Part shown: piece after piece, positions 12,425 to 22,870 of the stretch
How the letters are laid out: each line of letters opens with the position of its first letter
Numbering within the stretch: position 1 is the first letter of the stretch
Notes under the pieces: model-generated
Database searches by the model: none
What the model saw: only the letters and a program-made list of their open reading frames with translations
Told to the model about the DNA's origin: nothing
Source: Incurvaria masculella
Lineage: Eukaryota > Arthropoda > Insecta > Lepidoptera > Incurvariidae
Length of the DNA: 64,000 nucleotides
Assembly (NCBI GenBank): GCA_946894095.1
Contig: OX335660.1
Coordinates: 6,019,001-6,083,000, forward strand
Direction of reading: 5' to 3'
Position numbers and translations under genes: made by a program

Positions 12425-12540
12425 TCAATGTTCAAACACGTCACTTTTAGTGAACCGCATGGATTTCCTTCCATACTGTCTATACAAGTGACGTATTTAA
12501 ACATACGTTGACGTTGTTTTTTATTTTTTGTCCTTCCGTG
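12425..12540 (+). repeat. dispersed segment shared with 58055-58185
   Basis: Both copies read ATGTTCAAAC, GTCACTTTTAGTG, then AAGTGACGT and CATACGTTGACGTTG in the same order. The GTCACTTTTAGTG and AAGTGACGT parts face each other, suggesting a foldback element. Confidence 0.6.
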
Positions 12541-12550
12541 CACTCGGTCC

Positions 12551-12610
12551 TTAGGTTAGGTTAGTTCTCGAGTTAGTTTAGGCTAGGTTAGGTTAGGTTA
12601 GGTTAGGTTA
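12551..12610 (+). repeat. interstitial TTAGG telomere-type repeats
   Basis: An imperfect TTAGG run that becomes regular over its last 30 bp. TTAGG is the canonical insect telomere unit. Here it lies between ordinary dispersed sequence. Confidence 0.85.
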
Positions 12611-12930
12611 TCTTTCCAATGCATATATTTGAAAACATGTCATGCAATGAGCGCATCACCGTAAACACCACAGTAGGCAAACTTACAAATGACAATTGTA
12701 AGGAAAACGTATGTGGGTCAAAGACCAATTTGCAACGGGCACGACGATGCCGTTTGCGCGTCGTTTTTAACCATCAAATATGTGTAGAATCGACCGTGAA
12801 GCAAGGTCACATTTAATGAATCGATCTGGCTTTAGCGTCTGATAATTAAAAATCGAACGAATAAACGACGGCATAAACGCTCTTTTTCATTGTGACAATA
12901 CCAGTGAATGTTTATTCTTTGCAGTGCAGT

Positions 12931-13120
12931 TTTTTTTAAATTTATTTTTTATACAACCTGACATGGATGGCTAATACCACACAACTACCGTTATGGTATT
13001 AGCCTAATGCACCACATTTCCGAAGGAATTAGGTGCCATTCCAGGACATTCCCTTTATGAGCACGGCTGCATTGAACTGGATGGAAAGCACTGAAAATTT
13101 TCATTGCCGCTTCGACCATC
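12931..13120 (-). repeat. SINE body, head missing
   Basis: Minus-oriented: a T-rich run (the A tail), then CCTGACATGGATGGCTAATA through CATTGAACTGGATGGAAA to TTCGACCATC, where the match stops. It lies 25 bp from the head of the next SINE, in the opposite orientation. Confidence 0.85.
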
Positions 13121-13145
13121 GGGCATATGTATCTGACAAGCTGCC

Positions 13146-13528
13146 AGCTTCGGTAGCCCAGTGGTGCGACGCCTTGCGATTCGATAAGCTGGGTAAGCAA
13201 CCCTGGGCGCGGTTGGTTTCTGGATGGGTGACCATTTTCAACCGTTGAGGCTGGTCGTGGCTCGGATTCCACGTAAAACTGTAGGTCCTCTTCCCCTTCT
13301 ATGTGGTAGGGTTAAGCCCGCCCGGGTTGGTACCACCGCATTGGATGAAACTATGGTTGAAGCGGCAATGAAAAATTGTCCGTGTTTTCCATCCAATTCA
13401 ATATAGCCGTGCAAAGGGAAGGTCTTTGCATGGCACCTAATTCCTTCGGGAATGTGGTGTATTGGGCTAATATCATAACGGTAGTTGTGTGGTATTAGCC
13501 AGCCATGTCAGGTTGTATAAAAAAAAAT
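13146..13528 (+). repeat. SINE with 5S-rRNA-like head
   Basis: The head reads CGGTAGCCCAGTGGTGCGAC, then AAGCTGGGTAAGCAACCCTGG and TGGATGGGTGACCATTTTC. The last two blocks resemble the internal promoter region and 3' half of 5S rRNA. The body follows (AACTGTAGGTCC, CCCGGGTTGGTACC, CCAGTTCAAT, GGTAGTTGTGTGGTATTAGC) and an A-rich tail. Confidence 0.85.
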
Positions 13529-13913
13529 TGCACCATGATCCAGGCAACTCAATCATTTGCCCAAAGAGTTCTATTGCATCAAAAAACTCAAGCAATCGAT
13601 CAGCGCATGCATTTACCAACAGTCGAACAAAGGCAGGCCCAATTGGCAGAAAGGCATCGTGCTGATTCCATCAAAAGGTGTCGTTGGAACAACAAAAGAG
13701 CATAAAACTAGTTCACAAAACTATAAACGCAGCGTTAACGCTCAGGCACAATGCTCATTAGCAGGTCGCATGACCAGTTCGCGGAACTGGTTCAGCTCTG
13801 TATAGATTTGGCGCCTGTTCGGGCTGGCTGCTTTGAACAGTTCCGAACAGAAAGGAACTAGAAATGTCATTTTGGCTTTTAGAATGCCACTTTCTTGTCT
13901 AGAATTGGACGGA
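13529..13913. other. no gene recognised
   Basis: Two short overlapping frames without recognisable domains. The sequence has several GTTCCGAAC/GTTCGG-like words near 13815-13860. Confidence 0.35.
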
Positions 13914-14284
13914 GTTCCGAGCCTGCCCGACCCATAAAAAGTACTTGATACACAACACGAAAAGTAATGGATGTTCAGGTGCTAATAAATGATACATGTT
14001 AAATGTGACCTTAGTTGTTGCCGTCGAATTATTTCCAGAATTTCCGGTTCATGGTTTTTTTATTTTGAATTTTGTAGTTATCTGCCATAGATGGCACTAT
14101 AAAATGTAACATCCCCATCTAACGGTACAAAACTTGCTAATTACAAAAAACAATACAGCTTAAATTAGAAAACATTTTGGAGGCAACGATTGTAGACTTA
14201 TATCTAAAATTTATAAAAAAAAAACAATGTACATCACTTTTTGTGTATTGTGTTTCTTTTGCATGGGTCGGACAGGTTCGGAAC
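13914..14284. repeat. foldback element with ~55-bp inverted arms
   Basis: The arm at 13914-13974 (GTTCCGAGCCTGCCCGACCC, then TACACAACACGAAAAG) is the imperfect reverse complement of 14231-14284 (ACATCACTTTTTGTGTATTG ... CATGGGTCGGACAGGTTCGG). The interior is AT-rich with no frame. It is probably a decayed MITE; no second copy was seen. Confidence 0.6.
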
Positions 14285-14890
14285 TGCCTTAATGCTCCTA
14301 ACATTTATCTGCTTTTGCTCCACGTCGCCGAGGTAAAACTCTTACTTAAATAGCAACCCTAAAATCTCCTGCAACTATGCGATTTCGAGACGAATTTTCC
14401 ATAGATTTAAACATTTAAGAGCTTTGACGGAAGTTAGATGGATTTGTTCAGTTCTGTCCGTTTATCTAGAAAGATTAAAATGTTTTTTTAGATATTAAAA
14501 TGCTTTATGACGTGAAAATCACTGCCCTTTTTCGGTTCTTTCGTTCGGGCTGAAGTACTTGCTTTGCGCCGTTCCGCCTGAGCACAGCCCGTAGCAAACA
14601 GAACAGAACAAAGTAGATCTGTGCTGCCCGAACTAATCTACGGTTGCGTAAACGGTCCGCTTAGTAGGTTTACTGGCGCGTCTAGCGCGAGATGAGCCCA
14701 GCTATAAAGAGAACGTTACGTTTGTGTGTAGGTTAGCCAGCGTGGCTTTCTGGGGCAGATCTGCTTCTCGGCAATCTAGTCATCCATCTATGTATATGTG
14801 TTCGTTTTTAGGGTAGGAACAATGGGTTTCTAAGTAGATAGTAAAATATTTACAACAACGTTAATCCGGGTTTGAGGCTAAAGAAATAGT

Positions 14891-15219
14891 AAAAAACCGG
14901 CCAAGTACGAGTTGCACTCGCACACGAAGGGTTCCGTACCATCGTACAATATTTAACACAAAAACAATCATGCTTTTTGTTTGGGGCTCCCCTTTAATTT
15001 TTATTGTTTTTTTTTATTTTACCGGCAAAATAAATATATAATCTGTGAAAAATTCAGCTGCCTAACACTGCTTACCTACGGTTCTTGGGATACAGCCCTG
15101 TGACAGACGGACGGACGGACGGACGGACGGACGGACGGACGGACGGATGGACGGATGGACAGCGGAGGCTTAATAATAGGGTTCCGTTTTTACCCTTTAG
15201 GTACGGAACCCTAAAAAAC
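14891..15219 (+). repeat. GTTCCG-family repeat, full copy
   Basis: Runs from AAAAAACCGGCCAAGTACG through the GCACTCGCAC arm, GGGTTCCGTACC, the GCGGCAAAATAAATA-like segment (here ACCGGCAAAATAAATA) and a GGAC microsatellite to the terminal GTACGGAACCCTAAAAAA hairpin. Confidence 0.92.
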
Positions 15220-15370
15220 ATTATCGAAAGAAGGATAGCTAGTTTTACAACCTTGCATCATTTTGAGTACCTCCACCGCATACGCCTTCTATATAGGATC
15301 GTGCGTCTAGACCAGCCGATTGGAATAGTGCTTGCTGCCTAAATTAGTTCCACTATTTATTAGCATTAGT

Positions 15371-15571
15371 CCACCTAGTAGGCGAGGGGACCTACAGTTT
15401 AACATGAATTAACATGGAACTATGGAGTATCTCGGATTCGTGACGAAATGTACTTATCCACCTCAGAAAGAGAAAGATAGTGGTCCATGAACGGGGCGAG
15501 GATTTGAACCCAGACCTCTGGCCAGCTAGGCAAGCCCCAGCGCCACTCGGCTGCGAGCCGCTCAAGAATGC
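15371..15571 (-). repeat. SINE, tRNA-type head end
   Basis: Minus-oriented head and adjoining body (CCACCTAGTAGG ... GAACCCAGACCTCTGG ... GCGAGCCGCTC). The 3' body is absent. It lies about 19 bp from the head of the copy at 15590, head to head. Confidence 0.85.
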
Positions 15572-15589
15572 CCGGAAAATGTTTCGAAT

Positions 15590-15987
15590 GAGCGGCTCGT
15601 AGCCTAGTGCCGCGGGGACTGGCCTAGCGTACCATAGGTCTGGGTTCAATTCCGACATGCACCACTGCCTTTCTCTTTCCGAGTTCGATAAGTGCATTTC
15701 GTCACGAATGTGAGCTGCTCCATGGTTCGGAATCCATATAAAACTGTAGGACCCCTGCCCCTACTAGGTGGTAGGGTTTAAGCCCGCCTGGGTAGGTACC
15801 ATAGCATTGGATGAAAGATGGTCGAAGCGGCAATGAAAAATTTCCGTGTTTTCCATCCAGTTCAATGTAGCCGTGCTCTTAAAGGGAAGGTCCTGGCATG
15901 GCACCTAATTCCTTAGGGAATGTGGTGTAATGGGCTAATATCATAACGGTAGTTGTGTGGTATTCGTGTGAGGTCGCATAAAAAAAA
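15590..15987 (+). repeat. SINE with tRNA-type head, full copy
   Basis: The head GAGCGGCTCGTAGCCTAGTG with an A-box-like block and GGTCTGGGTTCAATTCC as B-box is followed by the full body and an A tail. The tail runs straight into the 36-bp minisatellite at 15986. Confidence 0.9.
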
Positions 15988-16763
15988 GGCCATGCAGCCA
16001 ATTTGGGTAGAATGCAACAAAAAGGCCATGCAGCCAATTTGGGTAGAATGCAACAAAAAGGCCATGCAGCCAATTTGGGTAGAATGCAACAAAAAGGCCA
16101 TGCAGCCAATTTGGGTAGAATGCAACAAAAAGGCCATGCAGCCAATTTGGGTAGAATGCAACAAAAAGGCCATGCAGCCAATTTGGGTAGCATGCAACAA
16201 AAAGGCCATGCAGCCAATTTGGGTAGAATGCAACAAAAAGGCCATGCAGCCAATTTGGGTAGCATGCAACAAAAAGGCCATGCAGCCAATTTGGGTAGCA
16301 TGCAACCAAAAGGCCATGCAGCCAATTTGGGTAGAATGCAACAAAAAGGCCATGCAGCCGATTTGGGTAGCATGCAACAAAAAGGCCATGCAGCCAATTT
16401 GGGTAGCATGCAACAAAAAGGCCATGCAGCCAATTTGGGTAGAATGCAACAAAAAGGCCATGCAGCCAATTTGGGTAGAATGCAACAAAAAGGCCATGCA
16501 GCCAATTTGGGTAGCATGCAACAAAAAGGCCATGCAGCCAATTTGGGTAGCATGCAACAAAAAGGCCATGCAGCCAATTTGGGTAGCATGCAACAAAAAG
16601 GCCATGCAGCCAATTTGGGTAGAATGCAACAAAAAGGCCATGCAGCCAATTTGGGTAGCATGCAACAAAAAGGCCATGCAGCCAATTTGGATAGAATGCA
16701 ACAAAAAGGCCATGCGGCCAATTTGGGTAGAATGCAACAAAAAAGCCATGCAGCCAATTTGGG
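15986..16763. repeat. 36-bp minisatellite, 21.6 units
   Basis: Twenty-one full units and one partial of 36 bp: AAGGCCATGCAGCCAATTTG followed by GGTAGMATGCAACAAA, where M alternates between A and C in an irregular order. Units are otherwise nearly identical, which indicates recent expansion or homogenisation. Because 36 is a multiple of three and the unit lacks stop codons in several frames, long open frames appear on both strands. They are not evidence of a protein. Confidence 0.97.
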
Positions 16764-16814
16764 GGAAAGGAAAATTTGAAGGATTACAATGCTCGGAAAT
16801 TTAAAAGGCGCGAT

Positions 16815-17165
16815 TGCAAGTGAGCTATGCTGGGAATATCGGCTACGGGATATGGTGCGTTACGAGGCAATCCGCCGACGTACCAATGTAGTCGATATTG
16901 GACACCGGTGGCTCAGCTCAAATGGCAGTGGGCCGGTGACGTCAGCCGAAGAGACGACGATCGTTGGAGGAACCGTGTCCTACGCTGGCGGCCGTGGACA
17001 GCAAAACGGAGTGTGGGAAGACCACCCGCCAGGTGGGACGACGACATCAAGCGCGTCGACGGAAAGCAGTAGTTCCGTACCGCTCAGGGCCGGGAGGACT
17101 GGAGAAAATTTGGAGAGGCGTATGTCCAGCAGTGGACGCAAACACGCTAACTGACTGACTGATTG
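16815..17165 (+). pseudogene. RTE-like LINE, 3' end fragment of ORF2
   Basis: This is the C-terminal tail of an RTE-type non-LTR protein. Readable pieces are LRDMVRYEAIRRRTNVVDIG, then in another frame QLKWQWAGDVSRRDDDRW and VGRPPARWDDDIK, ending EDWRKFGEAYVQQWTQTR. A one-base indel near 16907 shifts the frame, and TAG replaces the tryptophan codon near 17070, so it cannot be translated. It ends in a GACT-type simple tail (CTGACTGACTGATTG). The RTE assignment rests on family knowledge of this conserved tail. A sister copy is at 41245-41633. Confidence 0.8.
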
Positions 17166-17477
17166 CTGAAAAAGGCTTTTGCGCCGCCTTAGGCCCGAGC
17201 CTACTCGACCTATAGGAAAGTGAACCGTTACCCCCAAGCCGCGGCCTGCACGGCCTATTGACAAGTCTGAGCCCCTATCTGCGACGCGTGCGCACCGTAT
17301 TAGCATGCGTGTGCGCCGGACGTGACCGGGTCGAGGGCAGCGGGGGAGGGTTCACCCACGCGCATGCGTCTCACGACCCACGACCCACGACGAGAAGAGT
17401 ACTCTTGAACACAGCGGAATTTTGGCTTACTGGCAACTCCGCGGCAGTGCAATGGACGGGCCCCAATTAGCATTATA
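17166..17477. other. no gene recognised
   Basis: GC-rich unique sequence between the RTE fragment and mariner. The overlapping frames on both strands have no recognisable content. Confidence 0.4.
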
Positions 17478-17538
17478 TGGTTGGGGAAAAAGTTTCTTCG
17501 CATTTTTTAAGAAAATTAAAAAGCATTTTTTTATATGG

Positions 17539-17544
17539 TTTATT
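17539..17544 (-). promoter_or_regulatory. AATAAA polyadenylation signal for mariner
   Basis: Minus-strand AATAAA ten bases beyond the transposase stop and still inside the element. Confidence 0.6.
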
Positions 17545-17553
17545 TACATTTAA

Positions 17554-18579
17554 CTAAAGTATGTAGGTACCATTTTGTTCGATAACTTTTTGCCATCTTG
17601 TAGGTAGGGACATGATCCCATTGCTATAGAAATATTGGGACTTCTGATCAATATACCGCGACAAGTGGTTTTGGCAGTCCTCTCGTGATGTTAACCTGAC
17701 ACTGCCTAAAGAATTCTGAAGAGACCTAAACAGGTGGAAATCTGAAGGTGCAAGGTCAGGACTATACGGCGGATGCATTAACACCTCCCAGCCAAACTCT
17801 CTTAGTTTTTGCTGAGTGGCTAAAGATGTGTGAGGTCTAGCGTTATCATGATGAAAAACCACACCCCTTCTGTTGATTAATTCCGGCCGCTTTCTCTCAA
17901 CTTCTTGCTTTAATCTCATCAGTTGTTCGCAGTAGAGTTCAGAATCGATGGTCCTGCCTGGTGGTAACAGCTCATAATGAATAATGCCCTTCCAATCCCA
18001 CCACACACACAGCATCACCTTGTTGCGAGTTAACCCGGGTTTCGCCACAGTCTGTGAAGCTTGACCGGCCTTTGACCACGACCTTTTTCGCACGTTCTTG
18101 TCGTACGTGATCCACTTTTCATCACCAGTTATCAGCTTCTTCAAAAATGGTTCGGTTTCATTACGTCGTAATAAAGAATCACAAATGAGTACACGGTTCA
18201 TTAGGTTTCTTTCAGTGAGCTCGTGAGGTACCCAAATATCGAGCTTTTTTGTGTACCCAGTTTTTTTCAAATGCGCCAAAACTGTTTTGTGGTCAATTCC
18301 TAGTTCTTCAGCAACGTCGTAACTACTGATATGCCGATCTTGCTCCACTTTTTCAAAAATGGCATCCATTTTATCCGTAATAGGGCGACCAGAGCGACGT
18401 GCATCTTTGACATCAAAATTTCCGGATTGAAAACGCTTAAACCAAATTTGTGCTACTCTCACAGACACTGCACTAGGTCCATAAACATCGCAAATTTTTT
18501 TCGCGGCTTGCGTTGCATTTTTACCTTTTTTGTAGTAAAATTTTAAAATGTATCGAATTTCTTCATTAGATTCACTCAT
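17554..18579 (-). CDS. mariner transposase, full length
   Basis: The product cuts out and reinserts the surrounding element, acting in the nucleus on its inverted termini. The frame is uninterrupted from ATG to stop at 341 residues, close to the family norm of about 345. The N-terminal half (about 1-112) has the two helix-turn-helix regions, including QIWFKRFQSGNFDV and the GRP hook (GRPITD, about 64-69). The linker motif WVPHEL lies at 116-121. The catalytic DD34D triad is visible: D153 in TGDEKW, D245 in HHDNARPH and D280 in YSPDLAPSD, with 34 residues between the last two. No frameshift or stop is present, so the copy is young and possibly active. The subfamily was not assigned. Confidence 0.95.
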   Translation of the reverse strand: MSESNEEIRYILKFYYKKGKNATQAAKKICDVYGPSAVSVRVAQIWFKRFQSGNFDVKDARRSGRPITDKMDAIFEKVEQDRHISSYDVAEELGIDHKTVLAHLKKTGYTKKLDIWVPHELTERNLMNRVLICDSLLRRNETEPFLKKLITGDEKWITYDKNVRKRSWSKAGQASQTVAKPGLTRNKVMLCVWWDWKGIIHYELLPPGRTIDSELYCEQLMRLKQEVERKRPELINRRGVVFHHDNARPHTSLATQQKLREFGWEVLMHPPYSPDLAPSDFHLFRSLQNSLGSVRLTSREDCQNHLSRYIDQKSQYFYSNGIMSLPTRWQKVIEQNGTYIL

Positions 18580-18895
18580 TTTGACAGTACGAAAAACAAA
18601 TGAGAATCACACATTTTCCTAATTTGAATTTGGAATTATGTTCTTTAAAATTTAAACTTTCAATGATACCAAAACCAGCCAGATACAAATAGTATAGCCA
18701 AAGAGATTTTATTACAAGTTCATACATACTATAATGCGAAAAGACTTTTTCCCCGACCTATTATTACAGACTTGAAAAAAACATAACCAAATATGTTTTA
18801 ATCTAAACAGCATTTGTCAATTCGGACATTCTTCAATTTGGCATGGAACAATATGTAAATTTAAAATTCATATTTTTATAATAGTATCTTTATTG

Positions 18896-19221
18896 TTAGG
18901 GTTCCGTACCCAAAGGGTGAAAACGGAACCCTATTACTAAGACTCCGCTGTCCGTCCGTCCGTCCGTCCGTTCGTCCGTCCGTCCGTCCGTCCGTCCGTC
19001 CGTCCGTCTGTCACAGGGCTGTATCTCATGAACCGTAACGGGTGGGAAGCTGAAATTTTCACAGATTATGTATTTATTTTGCCGCTATAACAACAAATAT
19101 ATTATAAAATAATAAAAATTAAAGGGGGGCCCCATACAAAAACATGTTTTTTTGTGGTAAATCCTGTACGATGGTACGGAACCCTTCGTGTGCGAGTCCG
19201 ACTCGCACTTGGCCGGTTTTT
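18896..19221 (-). repeat. GTTCCG-family repeat, full copy
   Basis: Runs from AGGGTTCCGTACCCAAAGGG at the left through a long GTCC microsatellite to GAGTCCGACTCGCACTTGGC and CCGGTTTTT at the right. Confidence 0.93.
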
Positions 19222-19356
19222 GAAGTGAAAACTTCTTTAGCGGCGCTGAGCACTTTTTGTTGGATGGGTAAAAACTTCCAAACTCGCGTCAGGGTCACGT
19301 GATGCTGATCGAAAAAGCGTAAGATTGAAGTGAAAACTTCTTTAGCGGCGCTGAGC
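19222..19356 (+). repeat. 31-bp direct repeat pair
   Basis: GAAGTGAAAACTTCTTTAGC followed by GGCGCTGAGCA occurs at 19222 and again at 19326, 104 bp apart. Each repeat itself starts with the short hairpin GAAGTGAAAACTTC. Confidence 0.85.
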
Positions 19357-20352
19357 AAACGATGGTGAAAAAGTCGTCGAAATTATGGATGAAAGTTGAT
19401 TTTCCTAAGAGATAAAAATTAATGTAATATATAAATAAATAACGATATAATATTATGAATAATGACATGTAAATTGTCATATTTGTGTACGATAGCGCAA
19501 TAAATAAACATTGTATTCTACCTCATAAATGATAGTATTTTTGTACTTATAATTAAACACAACGTTAATACTAAAGTTTTCACTTCTGCCGGCACTCCCG
19601 GAGTGCTACCGGTGTTTTTTTATTTCTCGTTTCTGCAGCGCGAAAATGAATAATACCCGGCGGCTATGATTCTTATTTACTACGACAGGTTCCCGAGTCT
19701 TGTTAACGCCTGAGGAACGTCCATCAATTACGTAGGCACTTTTGGCGATCTTTACAGCCCCTAATGTCACGTGGGAATTACAAAAATGCGTATTTTTAGT
19801 TTAAATACGTTAACATGTGGTTGATTTCGTTGGATTTACGAGGGACTTAACTAAACCCGGTTTCCTCACAATTTTACACAGTTTATCGTGGAAAATAAAT
19901 TACGTGATATTAGCCGAGAACCCCCCCTCCCCCCACGTGAGATTGGGTGAGATTCGGCTCGACCCCCTGCCCCCCTGAACGGCTCACGTAATTAATGGAC
20001 GCCCCCTTGCGTTCAGCCAAGACCTAGACAGCTAGACCGGCAGGTTGAACGACAGCCGTGTGTTTGTTTAGACGCTGCGTGACTGCCGGGCACGCAACAA
20101 AGCAAGGCCGCCTCAATACTGGATCCGAGTTTGTTTTTTACTCGTCTAGCTTTGAACTTTTGTAGTATTCGTTTTTTACGTACGTGTCGAAGCAGACTTG
20201 TTAATTCATTCGCATTGCGAAGCGGCTAAACCTTTAAAAAACTTGCTGATCTTCTTTCAAGGACCTAGTGAGATGGGTGTGCGTTTTTGTTCCACCAGAA
20301 CTAAAAAAAAGTATCTTTATTTCCTCTGAATCTCTCCGAATTTTGGAAAGCA
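19357..20352. other. no gene recognised
   Basis: AT-rich sequence with C-rich blocks near 19920-19980. No element or gene recognised. Confidence 0.4.
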
Positions 20353-20761
20353 TTTTTTTTTATGCGACCTGACATGGATGGCTAATATCACACAACTACC
20401 GTTATGATATTAGCCCAATACACCACATTCCCGAAGGAATTAGGTGCCATGCCAGGACCTTCCCTTTATGAGCACGGCTACATTGAACTGGATGGAAAAC
20501 ACGGACAATTTTTCATTGCCGATTCGACCATCTTTTCGTCCAATGCGATGGTACCAACCCGGGCGGGCTTAAACCCTACCACCTAGTAGGGGAAGGGGAC
20601 CTACAGTTTTACATGGATTCCGAACCATGGAGCAGCTCGCATTCGTGACGAAAATGCACTGATCGAACTCTGAAAGAGAAAGACAGTGGTGCAAGTCGGA
20701 ATTGAACCCAGGCCTCTGGTACGCTAGGCCAGTCCCTGCGTCACTAGGCTACGAGCCGCTC
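20353..20761 (-). repeat. SINE with tRNA-type head, full copy
   Basis: T run, then the body in reverse (CCTGACATGGATGGCTAATA ... GTACCAACCCGGGCGGGC ... GAACCATGGAGCAGCTCGC), ending with the head in reverse (GGAATTGAACCCAGGCC, then GGCTACGAGCCGCTCG). One of the best-preserved copies. Confidence 0.92.
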
Positions 20762-20950
20762 GAAAAAAAACCGCTTTGAAAAGCTCATTGCATAGTAAAC
20801 ACTTCTAATGGATAAGTTCGCAACAAAATCTTCAGGTAGACGGGACGGGTTTTTGAGAAATTGTCTCAAGCCATTTGTTTATATATGTATATCATATATA
20901 TATCATATTGTATATCATACATTTAAAAATACATAAAATGTAGTAAATAC

Positions 20951-21143
20951 TTTTTCGTACTAAGCAGGTACGTCGCATATTCCAAGGAATGTGAAATGTA
21001 TGTATGTATAATCCAGCCCATCCAAATAGGTCCAGCCTTGCGGTATATTCGTAAGTAGTTCTTTTTACTGGGCTCTTTCTTCAATTAATGTGTCCTTGCT
21101 TCACGGTCGATTATACGTACATACATATCACATACATAATATG
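20951..21143 (+). repeat. CGACCGTGAAGC long-TIR family, internally deleted
   Basis: Both terminal repeats survive (TTCGTACTAAGCAGGTACG ... ATTCCAAGGAATGTG at left; TCCTTGCTTCACGGTCGATT at right), but the tRNA-like centre is lost except for GGTCCAGCCTTGC. Confidence 0.8.
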
Positions 21144-21703
21144 TAATTAGTTTGAAACATTTCGTATAAATATCCTACAGGCTCCGTACCTTGAGATATA
21201 CACACATGTTTGTAGTAAAAATGTTACCACACGGAAGAACATGCATAGGACAGACGCATGGCAATCTCATGTCAGTAATGCTGGTCGAGCAACTGTGTAG
21301 TTAAATAACCATTAGTGGATCCACGATAACGTACCTTTGTTCACTGTCTGTCACAAAACGATTGACTCCTTTATACAGCATGTCTTGTCTATCTTACTGT
21401 GACATACGAACCAAATGTCAAAAATGTGCCAAAGAGTCGTGGTAAAGACCATGGTGTAAACACCAGCGATAGTTCATTCCGAGTTCACCCCATTTCGCTT
21501 CCCCCCCCCCCCCCCCCCCTCATCAGTTTTCCCTGCTCCTATTCCCATTACCACACCCACATGCATTTTTTTACTTATTAGATAATGTTTTCCACCATAT
21601 TACCAAAACTGGCTGCATGACCATAAAATCAAAAAATCAATAGTTGTAGTTAAATTAGGTGTATTTTTTCCTTCGATTAACATTCTTTTATAGTATACTA
21701 GCG
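21144..21703. other. no gene recognised; poly-C run inside
   Basis: AT-rich sequence. A run of about 19 C lies at 21501-21519. No coding signature. Confidence 0.4.
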
Positions 21704-22550
21704 GCCCGCTCCGGCTTCGCACGGGTATGAAATATATCAGAGCCGGTAACTCAGTTGTCACCTGAATTGGCGTTACGGCAAACCGATCGACTGGCGTTTT
21801 CAAATGTATGGAGAAATTGAAGAGCGCGCGCAGCGGGCGTTAAGCGAACTAACATTTGCGAGTCCGAGCTTGATTTGACAGCTTACTCAACGATGCCGTA
21901 AATACGTCGACGTTGCGGTTTACATCCACTCCGCGTTTTCATACTGAATGGCTCCCGCCGCCCCGGCCGGCCGGTACCGCCGCAAACGCTATGTCCCGCA
22001 ATTTTTAAATCTGTAATATCTTCGAAAATATTCATTTAAATCATATGCTGTATAGGGCCATATAGATCTATATTAAATCAACAATGTATTTAAGGTATTT
22101 AATTGGATAAGGATTAATGCTGTATTGGTAAAAATCGCTTCGAAAATTAGCCATTATTTGTCGTAAAAAGTAAATTACAAAAAAATGTTATTATGGGATA
22201 TCCATAAGAGATAGAAATATACCATCGCGGAGTTTTCGGTAGACCTTTTCAACGTGTACAATACTTAGTACATTATTTTGATAAATCTCGTAGGGTTCAG
22301 CCTGCGTTTGCAATGTAAGCGGAAAACATATAATTATTTACGACATCACATTGGAAACCTCAAAAATAACAATATTTCTCCACTATTTAATGGATGTTGT
22401 TGTACATATAAACCTTCCTCTTCAATCACTCTATCTTTTAAAAAAAAACGCATCAAAATCCGTTGCGTAGTTTTAAAGATTTAAGCATACATAGGGATAA
22501 AGGGATATAGGGACAGAGAAAGCGACTTTGTTTTATACTATGTAGTGATC
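21704..22550 (+). mobile_element. TACTAGC-type non-autonomous element
   Basis: About 850 bp from TATACTAGCGGCCCGCTCCG to GTTTTATACTATGTAGTGAT, a start/end pair I recognise from dispersed repeats common in lepidopteran DNA. It has no credible frame. Near its 3' end it contains AAAATCCGTTGCGTAGTTTT. It is interrupted at 21740-21945 by a GAGCCGG-family MITE fragment. The transposition class is unknown. Confidence 0.65.
21740..21945 (+). repeat. GAGCCGG-family MITE, right half missing
   Basis: Starts GAGCCGGTAACTCAGTTGTC, continues through GGCAAACCGATCGACTGGCG and TACGTCGACGTTGC to CCGCGTTTTCATAC, and then stops, so only one terminal repeat remains. A complete copy is at 23387-23749. Confidence 0.85.
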
Positions 22551-22870
22551 AACGTAGGTAAAACTGTTTTGTTTGCCTTAGATTTTAAATATTTTTTTTT
22601 GCCCAAAATAACATTTTTTTTTTAATTCGCATCAATCCCAGCGATTATTTGTGACTTTCTGTGATGGATGCGTACTTACTTATGTGTTGTAAATATACGT
22701 CTTTGTATAATGATATGTATGTCATCTGTTCGATTGTTCTTAATATATAAATTACCTTTTTTGCTCATTAGAAAACTAATTAAAAAAAACGATAACCGGC
22801 AGAGCCAGTAGAATAAGTATAGATTTTTACACCATTAAACCTTCATTCAGGAGACCATTCCGGACTTGTG
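22551..22870. other. no gene recognised
   Basis: AT-rich intergenic sequence. Confidence 0.35.

Larger units (their letters stand above)
17478..18760 (-). mobile_element. mariner DNA transposon, apparently intact
   Basis: About 1.28 kb, the usual mariner length. The left end reads TGGTTGGGGAAAAAGTTTCT and the right end, reverse-complemented, TAGGTCGGGGAAAAAGTCTT; both continue TCGCATT, giving inverted termini of about 28 bp with few mismatches. The flanks are TA-rich, as expected for insertion at TA, but the exact duplicated dinucleotide is ambiguous. The transposase runs on the minus strand and fills the element. Confidence 0.9.

Noticed and set aside
15879..16804. Several open frames of 120-292 codons on both strands over the 36-bp array
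   Set aside because: They exist on both strands and in several frames because the repeat unit is a multiple of three and free of stops; the starts are also non-ATG in part. No protein family resembles them.
18896..19221. GTTCCG repeats as Helitrons
   Set aside because: The end CCCTAA follows a hairpin as in Helitrons, but the hairpin abuts the end, there is no TC start, and insertion between A and T is not evident. Left unclassified.
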